A stretch of 33,376 bases of DNA from Actinomycetota bacterium (GTDB taxonomy: Bacteria; Actinomycetota; CADDZG01; WHSQ01). The notes beneath the pieces are model-generated. The model had not been told where the DNA came from and did no database searches. It was given only the letters and a program-made list of their open reading frames with translations. The number at the start of each line of letters is the position of its first letter. The first letter of the stretch is position 1. Where the stretch lies: the NCBI GenBank assembly GCA_016649855.1, contig JAENWQ010000005.1:1-33376 (forward strand). The letters are read 5' to 3'. Of the stretch, positions 9,162 to 18,256 are shown piece by piece. The position numbers and the translations under genes were made by a program.

Positions 9162-11071
9162 GCATCGAAAATGTGATCGCCGGGCTGAACCCGGAACAGC
9201 GCCGTGCCGTCAAGGCGGTACGGGGCCCCGTGTGCATCCTCGCGGGTGCAGGGTCCGGCAAGACCACGACGATCACCAGGCGGATCGCCAACCAGGTGAG
9301 CTCGGGGACCTTCCGGGCCTCGGAGATCCTCGCGGTCACATTCACCGATAAGGCCGCAGGCGAGATGCGCTCCCGGTTGGCCGCCCTTGGGGTCGAGGGC
9401 GTGCGGGCCCGGACCTTCCACTCCGCCGCGCTTGCCCAGCTCCATCACCTCGGGGACGAGCCCCCCGGCCAGATCCTTCCCTCGAAAGTCGTCGCGCTGA
9501 GGCAGATCGCCAACACGCTCCCGAAGCCTTACCGCTTCAGGCCCGCAGGCGACCTCGCGACCGAGATCGAGTGGGCCCGGAACCGGAGGCTCACGCCGGC
9601 GGACTACACCGACTCGCTCGGTTCGCACGAGCCCCCGATCCCTGCCGACCTGATGCAGCGCGTGTTCGCGGCGTACGAGAGCGGGAAGGAACAGCGCAGC
9701 CTGATCGACTTCGAAGACGTTCTCGAGCGAACCATCCACATGTTCGAGAACGACCCCGACGCGTCACTCAGGTTCCGCGAGCGATATCGCGCGTTCACGG
9801 TTGACGAGTACCAGGACGTGAACCTCCTCCAGCAAACGCTGCTCGAACGCTGGTTGGGCGAGCGAGACGACCTCTGCGTCGTCGGCGACGACTACCAATC
9901 GATCTATGCGTTCACCGGCGCGAGTGCTAGCTATCTTCTCGAGATGCCCAAACGTTTCCCTCGCACGACCGTCGTCCGGCTTGAGGAAAACCATCGCTCC
10001 ACACCGCAGATCCTCGAGTTCGCCAACCGCCTCGTCCCCAAGCTGGGTGGGGCGAAGAAGACGCTCATCGCCGTGCTCCCACCCGGGCCCGAGGTCGGCA
10101 TCACCCCTCACGTCGATCCGGTCGCCGAAGCCGATGCGGTCGCCGCGGCCATCGCGGGACTGAAGGAGCAAGGGGTGCCGTACGAGGACATCGCGATCCT
10201 CTACCGCACGAACTTCCGCTCGGAAGATCACGAAGAAGCGCTGACCGCCGCAGGTATCCCCTTCCAGGTGCGGGACGGCGCGTTCCTCAACCGCGTCGCA
10301 GCCCGCCGGGTCCTTACTCCCCTGAAGAACGACCGCAACACCGACGTCCACGACCGCGTCGCAAAAGCGGTGACCAAGGAGGGCTACGTCGAGGAGCTCC
10401 CCGACGGCCTCGGCGACCGCGAGGTCACGCGACAGAACGACCTTGCCAGGCTCCTTCGGCTCGCGGCCGAGTTCGACGACGGCTTCCGCACCGGCGCCGA
10501 CTTCGTCGCGGATCTCCATCTGAGGTTCGGCTCCGACGGTGCCGGGCGCGGCGTCAACCTGCTGACATATCACCGCGCTAAAGGTCTCGAGTTCGCCGCC
10601 GTGTTCCTCCCTCGCATCAATGAAGGAGACCTTCCCTACAAGCGCTCCAAGACGGACGAGGCCATCGCCGAGGAGCGCAGGCTCCTTTACGTCGGGATGA
10701 CGAGGGCCAAGCAGCACCTGTCGTTGTCGTGGACGACGGTGAAGGAAGACCCGAGCCGGTTCCTCGATGAGATGGGGCTCACCGCCAGCGTGAGGATCAG
10801 GGCCGGAGCCCCGAGGCGATCGGCCAAGGACTTCGCGGCCGAAGAATGGGGCCAGGCGGCCGAGGCACTCAAGCGTTGGCGCCTACAGCGCTCGAAGGAC
10901 GACGGGGTGCCGGCATACGTCGTGTTCAACGACGCCACGCTCGAAGAGATCGCACGCCGGACCCCTCGCTCCCCCGCAGAGCTGGTCGCGGTTCCGGGCA
11001 TCGGTCTCACCAAGCTCGAACGTTACGGAGACGACATCCTCAAGACGGTCGCGGAAGCGGCTACAGATTGA
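9158..11071 (+). CDS. uvrD2: UvrD/Rep-family ATP-dependent DNA helicase with C-terminal HRDC domain (UvrD2-like)
   Basis: LNPEQRRAVKAVRGPVCILAGAGSGKTTTITRRIA (Walker A), DEYQDVN, GDDYQSIYAFTGA, LLTYHRAKGLEFAAVFL, RRLLYVGMTRAK. C-terminal HRDC-like DATLEEIARRTPRSPAELVAVPGIGLTKLERYGDDIL. Confidence 0.93.
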   Translation: MSIENVIAGLNPEQRRAVKAVRGPVCILAGAGSGKTTTITRRIANQVSSGTFRASEILAVTFTDKAAGEMRSRLAALGVEGVRARTFHSAALAQLHHLGDEPPGQILPSKVVALRQIANTLPKPYRFRPAGDLATEIEWARNRRLTPADYTDSLGSHEPPIPADLMQRVFAAYESGKEQRSLIDFEDVLERTIHMFENDPDASLRFRERYRAFTVDEYQDVNLLQQTLLERWLGERDDLCVVGDDYQSIYAFTGASASYLLEMPKRFPRTTVVRLEENHRSTPQILEFANRLVPKLGGAKKTLIAVLPPGPEVGITPHVDPVAEADAVAAAIAGLKEQGVPYEDIAILYRTNFRSEDHEEALTAAGIPFQVRDGAFLNRVAARRVLTPLKNDRNTDVHDRVAKAVTKEGYVEELPDGLGDREVTRQNDLARLLRLAAEFDDGFRTGADFVADLHLRFGSDGAGRGVNLLTYHRAKGLEFAAVFLPRINEGDLPYKRSKTDEAIAEERRLLYVGMTRAKQHLSLSWTTVKEDPSRFLDEMGLTASVRIRAGAPRRSAKDFAAEEWGQAAEALKRWRLQRSKDDGVPAYVVFNDATLEEIARRTPRSPAELVAVPGIGLTKLERYGDDILKTVAEAATD

Positions 11072-12089
11072 CCTTCGGGACGGCCTGGCCGCGTCGTTGT
11101 GCCTCGTGCTCCAGCCGCGGAGCGAACCTCTTGCGTTGAGTGAAGAAGGCCTTGGCCCGATCGATCCTCGAACCACCGAGTGAGAAATCGGGCAGCGCGC
11201 GCTCCAAGCGGAAGAGCGTCTCGTCGCCGGCGGATTCCGCGGTGCCGAGGAATACGGAATTCCTCTGTCCATCAAACACCTCGGCGTGCTGCTGGAACGT
11301 CAGACAGGCATCTCCGGTCACGGCTACGGGAACGTCCGGAGGGAGCGTGAGATAGAACCCCTCCTCGGTCCGTCGCGCCGTTTCGGTTGGAAGCGGGACC
11401 GGGTAACCATCGTCGACCACGGTGAGATGAGGAAGCCCAAGGTGCTCGAGCGCCAGGTCGGCTTGCTTCTCTTGATCGATCTCGGTCGCGGCCACCGGAA
11501 TGGATCTGCCCTCCGGCCGCGGATCGGAGAAGGCCACAAACGTGAACGCCGGTGCCTTCCACTTCTTCGGCTTGCCGGTCATCCGCCCTTCCGGCCACCA
11601 GAGGATCTCGAGAGGCGTGACGAGGATCCAGATGCGACTCCAGTACCACTTCTGCGCCCGCATCAGGAATCGAGGCGTCCCCTTCCACGCTGCGGGGAGT
11701 CTCGCAATAGAGAGACGAGCGTAACGGTCGGCTCCGGCCTGCAGGTCGGCATCTCTGACCGTCGCCTCACCCTTGACGATCACCAGGGGTGACTTCTCGA
11801 GTCCCGAACCAAGGGGGTCGGCGAACAGGAGGCCGACTTTCGGATTGGATCGCGCCCGCTCCGCCTTGGACGGATACGTCAGCCCCGTCGAGATGTCGAT
11901 CGTCCGCCCGTCTTCACCGGGATAGGGCGTGATCGGCCACGTGATCGGCCGGCCTGCCGCCGTCAGGGTTGCATACGAGCAGGTGACGGAGGACTCGAAG
12001 ACGGGCACCACCTCTTCCGGCCAACCGGCCGGATCCGGACGCCCCTTGAATGCGAAGTGCATCTCGTCCATAGGCCTCGATACTCCCAT
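11061..12089 (-). CDS. Pyridoxamine 5'-phosphate oxidase-fold (FMN-binding split barrel) protein
   Basis: SYATLTAAGRPITWPITPY...ISTGLTYPSKAERARSNPKVGLLFADP is typical of PPOX-class proteins. Convergent, with a short overlap with the helicase. Confidence 0.7.
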   Translation of the reverse strand: MGVSRPMDEMHFAFKGRPDPAGWPEEVVPVFESSVTCSYATLTAAGRPITWPITPYPGEDGRTIDISTGLTYPSKAERARSNPKVGLLFADPLGSGLEKSPLVIVKGEATVRDADLQAGADRYARLSIARLPAAWKGTPRFLMRAQKWYWSRIWILVTPLEILWWPEGRMTGKPKKWKAPAFTFVAFSDPRPEGRSIPVAATEIDQEKQADLALEHLGLPHLTVVDDGYPVPLPTETARRTEEGFYLTLPPDVPVAVTGDACLTFQQHAEVFDGQRNSVFLGTAESAGDETLFRLERALPDFSLGGSRIDRAKAFFTQRKRFAPRLEHEAQRRGQAVPKVNL

Positions 12090-12110
12090 GCACCGCTACG
12101 ATGAGGGCCG

Positions 12111-12193
<83 letters not shown>

Positions 12194-12215
12194 CCGACGC
12201 GGCTAACCTCCTGCG

Positions 12216-13034
12216 GTGGACATCGACCTGCAGAAAGCCCTCGAGCTGGCCTTGGAGATGGCCGTTGCCGGAGGCAAGGAGGCAACCTCTCGGTACGGGC
12301 CCTCGGCGCCGGCCCGTCTCAAGCCGGACGGGTCCTGGGTGACGGAGGCCGACGAGGCCGCCGAGGCCGCGGTGCGGAAGATCATCGCCGGAGCCTTCCC
12401 GGATCACAACGTCCTGGGCGAGGAAGAGGGATCGACCGCAGCACAGGGGGGGCCACCGAACGATGGAGCCCCGACCTGGATCGTCGACCCGATCGACGGG
12501 ACCCACAACTACATGGCGGGGATCCCGGTGTGGGGAACCCTGATCGGATTGCGCGTGGACGGAGAGATGGTCCTAGGGGTCGCTCACGCGCCGGCGCTCG
12601 GGGAGACGTACGACGCTGCCCGCGGCTTGGGAGCGCGTATGAACGGAAGCCCCATCGAGGTCTCAGAGGTCTCGGACCTCGGCGACGCTACGCTCGTCAG
12701 TACGGGATTCGAGGACTTCGAGGACAAGAGCCTGAGCGCGTTGTACGTCGAGCTCACCCGGCGAACGAGACGGAGCCGGGGCTTCGGCGACTTCTGGGGA
12801 CACATGCTCGTCGCCCGCGGCGCGGCCGAGATCATGGTCGAACCGATCCTGTCGACGTGGGACTACGCACCTTTGACCGCGATCGTTGAAGAAGCCGGGG
12901 GTCGGATCACGCGGCTCGACGGCGAACCGTGCACGCACGAGGGATCGTGCCTCACGACGAACGGAAAGCTTCACGAACCGGTGCTCGCGCTCGCCCGCCC
13001 TCATCTCACCCACCCCGATCCGTCAGGGAGCTAG
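12216..13034 (+). CDS. Inositol monophosphatase family protein (possibly histidinol-phosphatase)
   Basis: GTG start. Motifs WVTEADEAAE, LGEEEG, WIVDPIDGTHNYMAGIPVWGTLIGL, WDYAPLTAIVEEAGG. Confidence 0.92.
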   Translation: MDIDLQKALELALEMAVAGGKEATSRYGPSAPARLKPDGSWVTEADEAAEAAVRKIIAGAFPDHNVLGEEEGSTAAQGGPPNDGAPTWIVDPIDGTHNYMAGIPVWGTLIGLRVDGEMVLGVAHAPALGETYDAARGLGARMNGSPIEVSEVSDLGDATLVSTGFEDFEDKSLSALYVELTRRTRRSRGFGDFWGHMLVARGAAEIMVEPILSTWDYAPLTAIVEEAGGRITRLDGEPCTHEGSCLTTNGKLHEPVLALARPHLTHPDPSGS

Positions 13035-13601
13035 GCGCTCGATACTCCAGCCGTCGCCCTCACGCGTGAAGCGGAGGCGGTCGTGCAGACGGTCGGGCCG
13101 CCCCTCCCAGAACTCGATCGTCTCGGGGGTCACCCTGAAACCTCCCCAGTGGGGGGGCCGAGGAACCTCTCTGCCCTCGAACTCGCGCTCGAAACGAGCG
13201 ACGCGCTCCTCGAGCACGCGACGATCCTCGATCGCCCTGCTCTGCTCCGACGCCCACGCGGCGATCTGGTGGCCGCGGGGCCGGGCTGCGAAATAGGCAT
13301 CCGATCCGGCGGGATCCAGACGCTCGACCGAACCGTTGATGCAGACCTGCCTCTTAAGGATCGCCCAGTGAAATACGAGCGCGGCGCGCGGGTTCTCGGA
13401 CAGCTCACGACCCTTGCGCGACTCGTAGTTGGTGAAGAAGTCGAACCCTCCTCGCTCGAACCCGCGCAGCAGGACCATCCGCGCGGAAACGACCCCCTCC
13501 GTGGTTGCGGTTGCGAGGGTCATGGCGTTGGGCTCGCCGGGCTCGGTCTCGAGCGCCTCACTGAGCCACGCGCCGAACCTCTCGAACGGATCGTCGTTCA
13601 T
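13023..13601 (-). CDS. pdxH: Pyridoxine/pyridoxamine 5'-phosphate oxidase
   Basis: NAMTLATATTEGVVSARMVLLRGFERGGFDFFTNYESRKGRELSENPRAALVFHW; QVCINGSVERL; C-terminal RLHDRLRFTREGDGWSIERLAP. Confidence 0.96.
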   Translation of the reverse strand: MNDDPFERFGAWLSEALETEPGEPNAMTLATATTEGVVSARMVLLRGFERGGFDFFTNYESRKGRELSENPRAALVFHWAILKRQVCINGSVERLDPAGSDAYFAARPRGHQIAAWASEQSRAIEDRRVLEERVARFEREFEGREVPRPPHWGGFRVTPETIEFWEGRPDRLHDRLRFTREGDGWSIERLAP

Positions 13602-14183
13602 CTAGGAGGCATCGATCATCGCGGCGAGTGCCCTGAACGCTCGCCCTCTGTGGCTGAACGCGAGCTTCTCCTCGAGAGGGATCTCGCCCATCGTGCGCGT
13701 CTCACCCTCGGGGATCACGTGGGGGTCATAACCGAACCCGAGCTCGCCCCGGGCTTCGTCGATGACCCTTCCTTCGCAGCTTCCCTCAGCGATCAACTCC
13801 TTGCCACCCGGGAACACCGCGACGGCAACGCAGCGGTAGCGGCACGAGCGCTGCTCGTCCGGAACTCCTTGAAGCTCCCGGATCAACTTGCGATTGTTGT
13901 CCTCGTCGGTGGCATCCTCGCCCGCGAAACGGGCGGACAGAACCCCGGGCGCGCCTCCGAGGACATCGACCTCGATGCCCGAATCGTCGGCGATCGCCGG
14001 CAGATCCGTCGCGCGGGACGCGCTACGAGCTTTGTCGAGCGCGTTCTCTCGGAAGGTATCGAACGGCTCCTCTAGTTCGAGCCCGGGAGCCACGTCGTCG
14101 AGGGGGATCAGTTCGACCGCCGGCAAGAGCAGCGCAACCTGCTCGGCCTTGTGCGGATTGTGCGATGCGAAGACGGCTCTCAA
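13602..14183 (-). CDS. rdgB: RdgB/HAM1 family XTP/dITP diphosphatase
   Basis: [67 protein letters not shown]. Confidence 0.97.
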   Translation of the reverse strand: MRAVFASHNPHKAEQVALLLPAVELIPLDDVAPGLELEEPFDTFRENALDKARSASRATDLPAIADDSGIEVDVLGGAPGVLSARFAGEDATDEDNNRKLIRELQGVPDEQRSCRYRCVAVAVFPGGKELIAEGSCEGRVIDEARGELGFGYDPHVIPEGETRTMGEIPLEEKLAFSHRGRAFRALAAMIDAS

Positions 14184-14914
14184 AACTCCGGATCCGAGGC
14201 ACCGAGGGTCTCTTCCTGGAGAACGGTGAGTTCCACGATCCCCTTCGACCCCAGGTCGAGGAGAAGGTCGAGCTCGGATCGGTCGAAGACGCCATCCTCG
14301 GCCGTACCTTGGACCTCCACGAGCTTCCCGCTTCCGGTCATCACGACGTTCATATCGACCTGCGCGGTCGAGTCCTCCGCGTAGTTGAGGTCAAGGACCG
14401 GCGTTCCATCGACGATCCCCACGCTGATCGCGCTGACAGAATCGATCAGAGGGCTGGCCGCGAGCAAACCTTCATCCTGAAGTTTGCCGAAGGCCTGGGC
14501 GAGGGCAACGAAGGCACCGGTGATCGATGCGGTCCTCGTCCCTCCATCTGCCTGGAGCACGTCACAGTCGAGCCAGATCGTGCGTTCGCCCAAGACGTTC
14601 ATGTCGGTGATCGCCCTCAAGCTTCGCCCGATCAACCGCTGGATCTCCTGGGTCCTGCCTCCCGGCCGGCCCCGATTGACCTCGCGGGGGATCCTCTGAG
14701 GAGAGGAGCGAGGCAACATCGCATACTCGGCGGTTACCCACCCTTTGCCGCTCCCCTTCATCCACTTGGGCACGCCCTCATCGATGGTCGCCGTGCAGAT
14801 AACGCGCGTGTCCCCCATCCCGATCTGGCATGAGCCTTCGGCATAGGGCATCGCATCCAATCGCATCTCGACGGGACGCAATTGATCGGGGGCCCGTCCA
14901 TCCACTCGGTTCAT
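14180..14914 (-). CDS. rph: Ribonuclease PH
   Basis: Begins [89 protein letters not shown]. Confidence 0.97.
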   Translation of the reverse strand: MNRVDGRAPDQLRPVEMRLDAMPYAEGSCQIGMGDTRVICTATIDEGVPKWMKGSGKGWVTAEYAMLPRSSPQRIPREVNRGRPGGRTQEIQRLIGRSLRAITDMNVLGERTIWLDCDVLQADGGTRTASITGAFVALAQAFGKLQDEGLLAASPLIDSVSAISVGIVDGTPVLDLNYAEDSTAQVDMNVVMTGSGKLVEVQGTAEDGVFDRSELDLLLDLGSKGIVELTVLQEETLGASDPEF

Positions 14915-15657
14915 CGATCCACCTCCAGGCGAAGTCCATCGTAGGCAAGTTCGACCTGCAAGCCCTCACAGGCGGCCTGCGCCTCATCGAGGGAACGGCC
15001 GTGATCCCGTCCCGGGGGAAGGTGGGTCAAGACCAAACGCTTCACACCCGCGTCCATCGCTATCCGAGCGGCCTGCGCAGCCGAGAGGTGCCCCTCCCAG
15101 TCCCCGCCCTCTCTCTGATACGTCGCCTCGCAGATGAAAACGTCGGCGTCCGCGGCGAGGCCGGCGAGGTCTCCGTCCGGGCCGGCGTCGGCGGAATAGG
15201 CGAGCACCTTCCCGGCATACTCGATCCGTACGCCGACCGTCCCCGGCACGTGCTTCATCTCGAAGAAGGTGATCTCCGCTCCGGCGAACGACACGACGTC
15301 GCCCGCCTTCACCGGTCGGAGCTCGAAAGCCTCACCGATATCCACCGCGAACGCATTCAGCGCGCTCAGCGCCTCGGACGTGGTCCACAGCGGGATCGGG
15401 GGCAGCGGATCCGTCTTTCCGTACTTGAACGCGTGCACCCCCTGCCAGATATCGCTCGTGTGATCGGGATGGCGGTGGCTGAGGATGATCCCCTCGAGCT
15501 CCGGATAGTCGATGTGGGTGAGCAGGTTGCGCCAGGTCCCGGCCCCCGCGTCCATCCACAAGGCGTGTCCGTCGATGTCGACGAGGTAGCCCGAACTCGC
15601 ACGGTCCACCGTTGCGAAGACGCCCGAACTTCCCAAGACCGTTACGACGAGAGCCAC
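14911..15657 (-). CDS. MBL-fold metallohydrolase (Rv1339-like, RNase Z-like fold)
   Basis: GTG start. [75 protein letters not shown]. Position between murI and rph matches M. tuberculosis Rv1339. Confidence 0.9.
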   Translation of the reverse strand: MALVVTVLGSSGVFATVDRASSGYLVDIDGHALWMDAGAGTWRNLLTHIDYPELEGIILSHRHPDHTSDIWQGVHAFKYGKTDPLPPIPLWTTSEALSALNAFAVDIGEAFELRPVKAGDVVSFAGAEITFFEMKHVPGTVGVRIEYAGKVLAYSADAGPDGDLAGLAADADVFICEATYQREGGDWEGHLSAAQAARIAMDAGVKRLVLTHLPPGRDHGRSLDEAQAACEGLQVELAYDGLRLEVDR

Positions 15658-15658
15658 G

Positions 15659-16468
15659 CTAGTTCCAGGGGTGGTGTTCGACGGCGCCGAACTCCGGGCC
15701 GAGGAAACGGCGGCCGAGCTCGCCGAACGTTCCTTCACCACTCGACGCGATGAAGCGGTGCGTACCCGGAGCCTCTTGATCGTTCAGCAGGCCGTCTGTC
15801 CTCAGGCGCGTGAAGACCTCTGTCGCGGTGGCCTCGGCGCTGGAAATGAGCACCACGTCCTCCCCCATGACTATCTGGATCACGCCCATCAGGAGAGGGT
15901 AATGCGTGCAGCCGAGGATGACGGTATCTACCTCGGCGTCGATCAGGGGCTTCAGATATTCCTCGGCCACCTCGATGGCCTCATCTGAGGTCGTGTCGCC
16001 CTGCTCGACGAACTCCACGAAGCGTGGACACGCTTGTTCGACCATGGTGGCGTTCGCTCGGGTTGCATCTAGGGCCCGGTCGTAAGACTTCGACGACACC
16101 GTCGCCTCGGTGCCGATGAGCCCGATCTTCCGGTTCCTCGTGGCCGCGACGGCGGCACGCACCCCGGGTTCGATCACGCTAACGATCGGTACGTCGTAAC
16201 GACCGGCGGCGTCCTCGAGCGCGGTCGAGGCCGCGGAGTTGCACGCGACGACCAGCATCTTCACGTCCTGTGCAACGAGGAGGTCCATGATCTCGAGGGC
16301 GAATCCCTTGACCTCGTCTGCAGGGCGCGGGCCGTAGGGACAGCGAGCCGTGTCCCCGAAGTACACGAGATCCTCGTGCGGAAGGAGATCGATGACCGCG
16401 CGTGCAACGGTGAGTCCGCCCAGACCCGAATCGAACATGCCGATCGGAGCCCGGGCCCCAGCGGTCAC
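15659..16468 (-). CDS. murI: Glutamate racemase
   Basis: PIGMFDSGLGGLTVARAV, VYFGDTARCPYGPR, VVACNSAAS, ILGCTHYPLL. GTG at 16468 overlaps the cysM stop as GTGA. Confidence 0.96.
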   Translation of the reverse strand: MTAGARAPIGMFDSGLGGLTVARAVIDLLPHEDLVYFGDTARCPYGPRPADEVKGFALEIMDLLVAQDVKMLVVACNSAASTALEDAAGRYDVPIVSVIEPGVRAAVAATRNRKIGLIGTEATVSSKSYDRALDATRANATMVEQACPRFVEFVEQGDTTSDEAIEVAEEYLKPLIDAEVDTVILGCTHYPLLMGVIQIVMGEDVVLISSAEATATEVFTRLRTDGLLNDQEAPGTHRFIASSGEGTFGELGRRFLGPEFGAVEHHPWN

Positions 16469-17406
16469 CACCAGAGGACGTCCTCGACCTGCTCCGTAGC
16501 AACGTCGAGCTCCTGGGTCCATGCTTCCGTCGAGAGATACTTCCACCCTCCGTCGGGCAAGAGACAGCAAACGTCGCCACCACCCTCTTTCGCCAGACGC
16601 TCAGCGACTCTCTGCGCCACCCAGATACAGGCCCCCGCGGAGATCCCGGCGAAGATGCCTTCTTGCTGGAGGAGGGCCTTGGTCCACACGATCGAGTCGC
16701 GCGCTGTGACCTTCACCTTGCCGTCGAGGACATCGGGGTCGAAGATCGGCGGAACGTAGCCATCCTCCAGCGAGCGGAGGCCGTAGACGAGTTCGCCGAA
16801 CTCCGGCTCGGCCGCGAACACCTTGATATCGGGGTTGTGTTCTTTCAGGCGTCGACCGACACCGGTAAGCGTCCCGCCGGTACCGAGACCGGCGACGAAC
16901 GCCTTGATGTCCGGAAGGTCCTCGAGGATCTCTGGTCCGGTTCCGTCGTAGTGGGCCTGCACGTTGGCCAGGTTCCCGTACTGGAACGGCATGTAGTAGG
17001 CGTCGTCCGCGGCGAGATTCTGCGCCATCGCTACCGAGCCGTTGGTGCCCTCCTCTCCCGGAGAGAAGATGATCTCGGCGCCATAGGCCTTGAGCAGCGA
17101 GACTCGCTCATGGCTCGCGTTGTCCGGCATGACCGCGGTGAAACGGTAGCCCTTGAGCTTCGCCACCATCGCCATCGCGATCCCGGTGTTGCCGGAGGTC
17201 GGTTCGAGGATCGTCTTGTCCTTCGTGAGCTCCCCCGACGCCTCGCCGGCTTCGATGAGCGCCACCGCGATGCGGTCCTTGACCGAACCGGTGGGGTTCT
17301 GGCCCTCGAGCTTGACCCACAGCCGGACGTTCTCGACCGGGGAGAGTGACTGGACCTGGACGATCGGCGTGTGGCCGATCAGGTCCAGGACCGACTTGTA
17401 TCTCAC
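16465..17406 (-). CDS. cysM: Cysteine synthase, CysM-type (CysO-dependent)
   Basis: IGHTPIVQVQSL, KLEGQNPTGSVKDRIA, EPTSGNTGIAMAMVAKLKGYRF, GLGTGGTLTGVGRRLKE, GISAGAC. Adjacent to cysO and mec. Confidence 0.95.
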   Translation of the reverse strand: MRYKSVLDLIGHTPIVQVQSLSPVENVRLWVKLEGQNPTGSVKDRIAVALIEAGEASGELTKDKTILEPTSGNTGIAMAMVAKLKGYRFTAVMPDNASHERVSLLKAYGAEIIFSPGEEGTNGSVAMAQNLAADDAYYMPFQYGNLANVQAHYDGTGPEILEDLPDIKAFVAGLGTGGTLTGVGRRLKEHNPDIKVFAAEPEFGELVYGLRSLEDGYVPPIFDPDVLDGKVKVTARDSIVWTKALLQQEGIFAGISAGACIWVAQRVAERLAKEGGGDVCCLLPDGGWKYLSTEAWTQELDVATEQVEDVLWW

Positions 17407-17693
17407 TAGCCACCGGCGACGGACGGGAGCAGAGCGACCTGGTCGCCCTCGTTCGTCTTGGTCTCGAGCTGCTCGAGGTACCGGGCATCCTCATCGTTGA
17501 CGTAGACGTTGACAAAGCGGTGGAGCTCGCCTGCCTCGTTCATGATCTGACCCTTGAAGCCCGGGAAGCGCTCGTCGAGCTGGTCGATCAGCTGGCCGAT
17601 CGTGCCCGGAGCCAGATCGACCTCGGACTCGTTGCCGGTGAGCTTTCGGAACATCGTTGGGATCTTGACCTTGACCGCTCCAGTGGTAGCCAC
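17406..17693 (-). CDS. cysO: MoaD/ThiS-family sulfur carrier protein CysO
   Basis: GTG at 17693 preceded by AAGGAGG. KIPTMFRKLTGNESEVDL...VNVYVNDEDARYL...VALLPSVAGG with C-terminal Gly-Gly. Confidence 0.93.
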   Translation of the reverse strand: MATTGAVKVKIPTMFRKLTGNESEVDLAPGTIGQLIDQLDERFPGFKGQIMNEAGELHRFVNVYVNDEDARYLEQLETKTNEGDQVALLPSVAGG

Positions 17694-17734
17694 ATTGCCT
17701 CCTTGTAAATGGTGCAAAGTCGATTCTTCCACGT

Positions 17735-18157
17735 TCAACCCAGAACCTCGACCGGAATTTCCTCGATCTCACCGTCGTCCGCGCTCCACGACTCCTTCAC
17801 GATCCGAAAGGCCCTGATCGTCGCCGGCTCAGCGGCGAGCGAGACGATCACGTAGGGAACGTCCTCCCGCGCCTCGCGGACGTCGGTGGGCGACGGATAG
17901 GCCTCCGTCCGGGTGTGGGAGTGGAATACGCCCCCCAGCTCCCATCCCCTGTCGTCGAGGTCCCGGTACACCCCGAGCTGGTCCTTGGGATCCAGAGCGT
18001 AGCGGACGGGACTGGCCGATACGTTGGTCATCCGGTAGACGTGGACGACGTCCCCATCTTGGGCCGCGATGAGGCCGCACGCCTCGTTGGGACGGCCCTC
18101 GAGGACGTGGGCCACCATCTCGTCCGCGAGCTCCCGTGGGAACCGCAACCCGGTCAT
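17735..18157 (-). CDS. mec: JAMM/MPN+ (M67) metalloprotease Mec, CysO-cysteine peptidase
   Basis: EACGLI, GGVFHSHTRTEAYPSPTDV (HxHx7-10SxxD JAMM motif). Next to cysO and cysM. Confidence 0.93.
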   Translation of the reverse strand: MTGLRFPRELADEMVAHVLEGRPNEACGLIAAQDGDVVHVYRMTNVSASPVRYALDPKDQLGVYRDLDDRGWELGGVFHSHTRTEAYPSPTDVREAREDVPYVIVSLAAEPATIRAFRIVKESWSADDGEIEEIPVEVLG

Positions 18158-18242
18158 TCCCGCACCACCTTCATTCCCGCACCACCTTCATTCCCGCACC
18201 ACCTTCATTCCCGCACCACCTTCATTCCCGCACCACCTTCAT
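18154..18242 (-). other. Chain of five identical overlapping micro-ORFs (ATG AAG GTG GTG CGG GAA TGA = MKVVRE*), each joined by ATGA
   Basis: Minus-strand micro-ORFs at 18242-18222, 18225-18205, 18208-18188, 18191-18171 and 18174-18154. The selD stop overlaps the first ATG, and the last TGA overlaps the mec ATG. Confidence 0.6.
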
Positions 18243-18256
18243 TCCCGCACCACCTT
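18155..18256 (-). repeat. Perfect tandem array, 6 x 17 bp (plus-strand unit CATTCCCGCACCACCTT; minus-strand AAGGTGGTGCGGGAATG)
   Basis: Counted base by base. On the minus strand the first unit lies at the end of selD (KVVRE*) and the last contains the mec start codon. Confidence 0.97.

Noticed and set aside
9764-10717. 317-aa minus ORF antisense to the helicase
   Set aside because: Shadow ORF of a clear UvrD-family gene; no domain resemblance.
16663-17349. 228-aa plus ORF antisense to cysM
   Set aside because: Shadow ORF; the minus strand encodes an unambiguous cysteine synthase.
18155-18256. Tandem 17-bp repeats as a CRISPR array
   Set aside because: Units are directly contiguous with no spacers, the unit is too short, and no cas genes are present.
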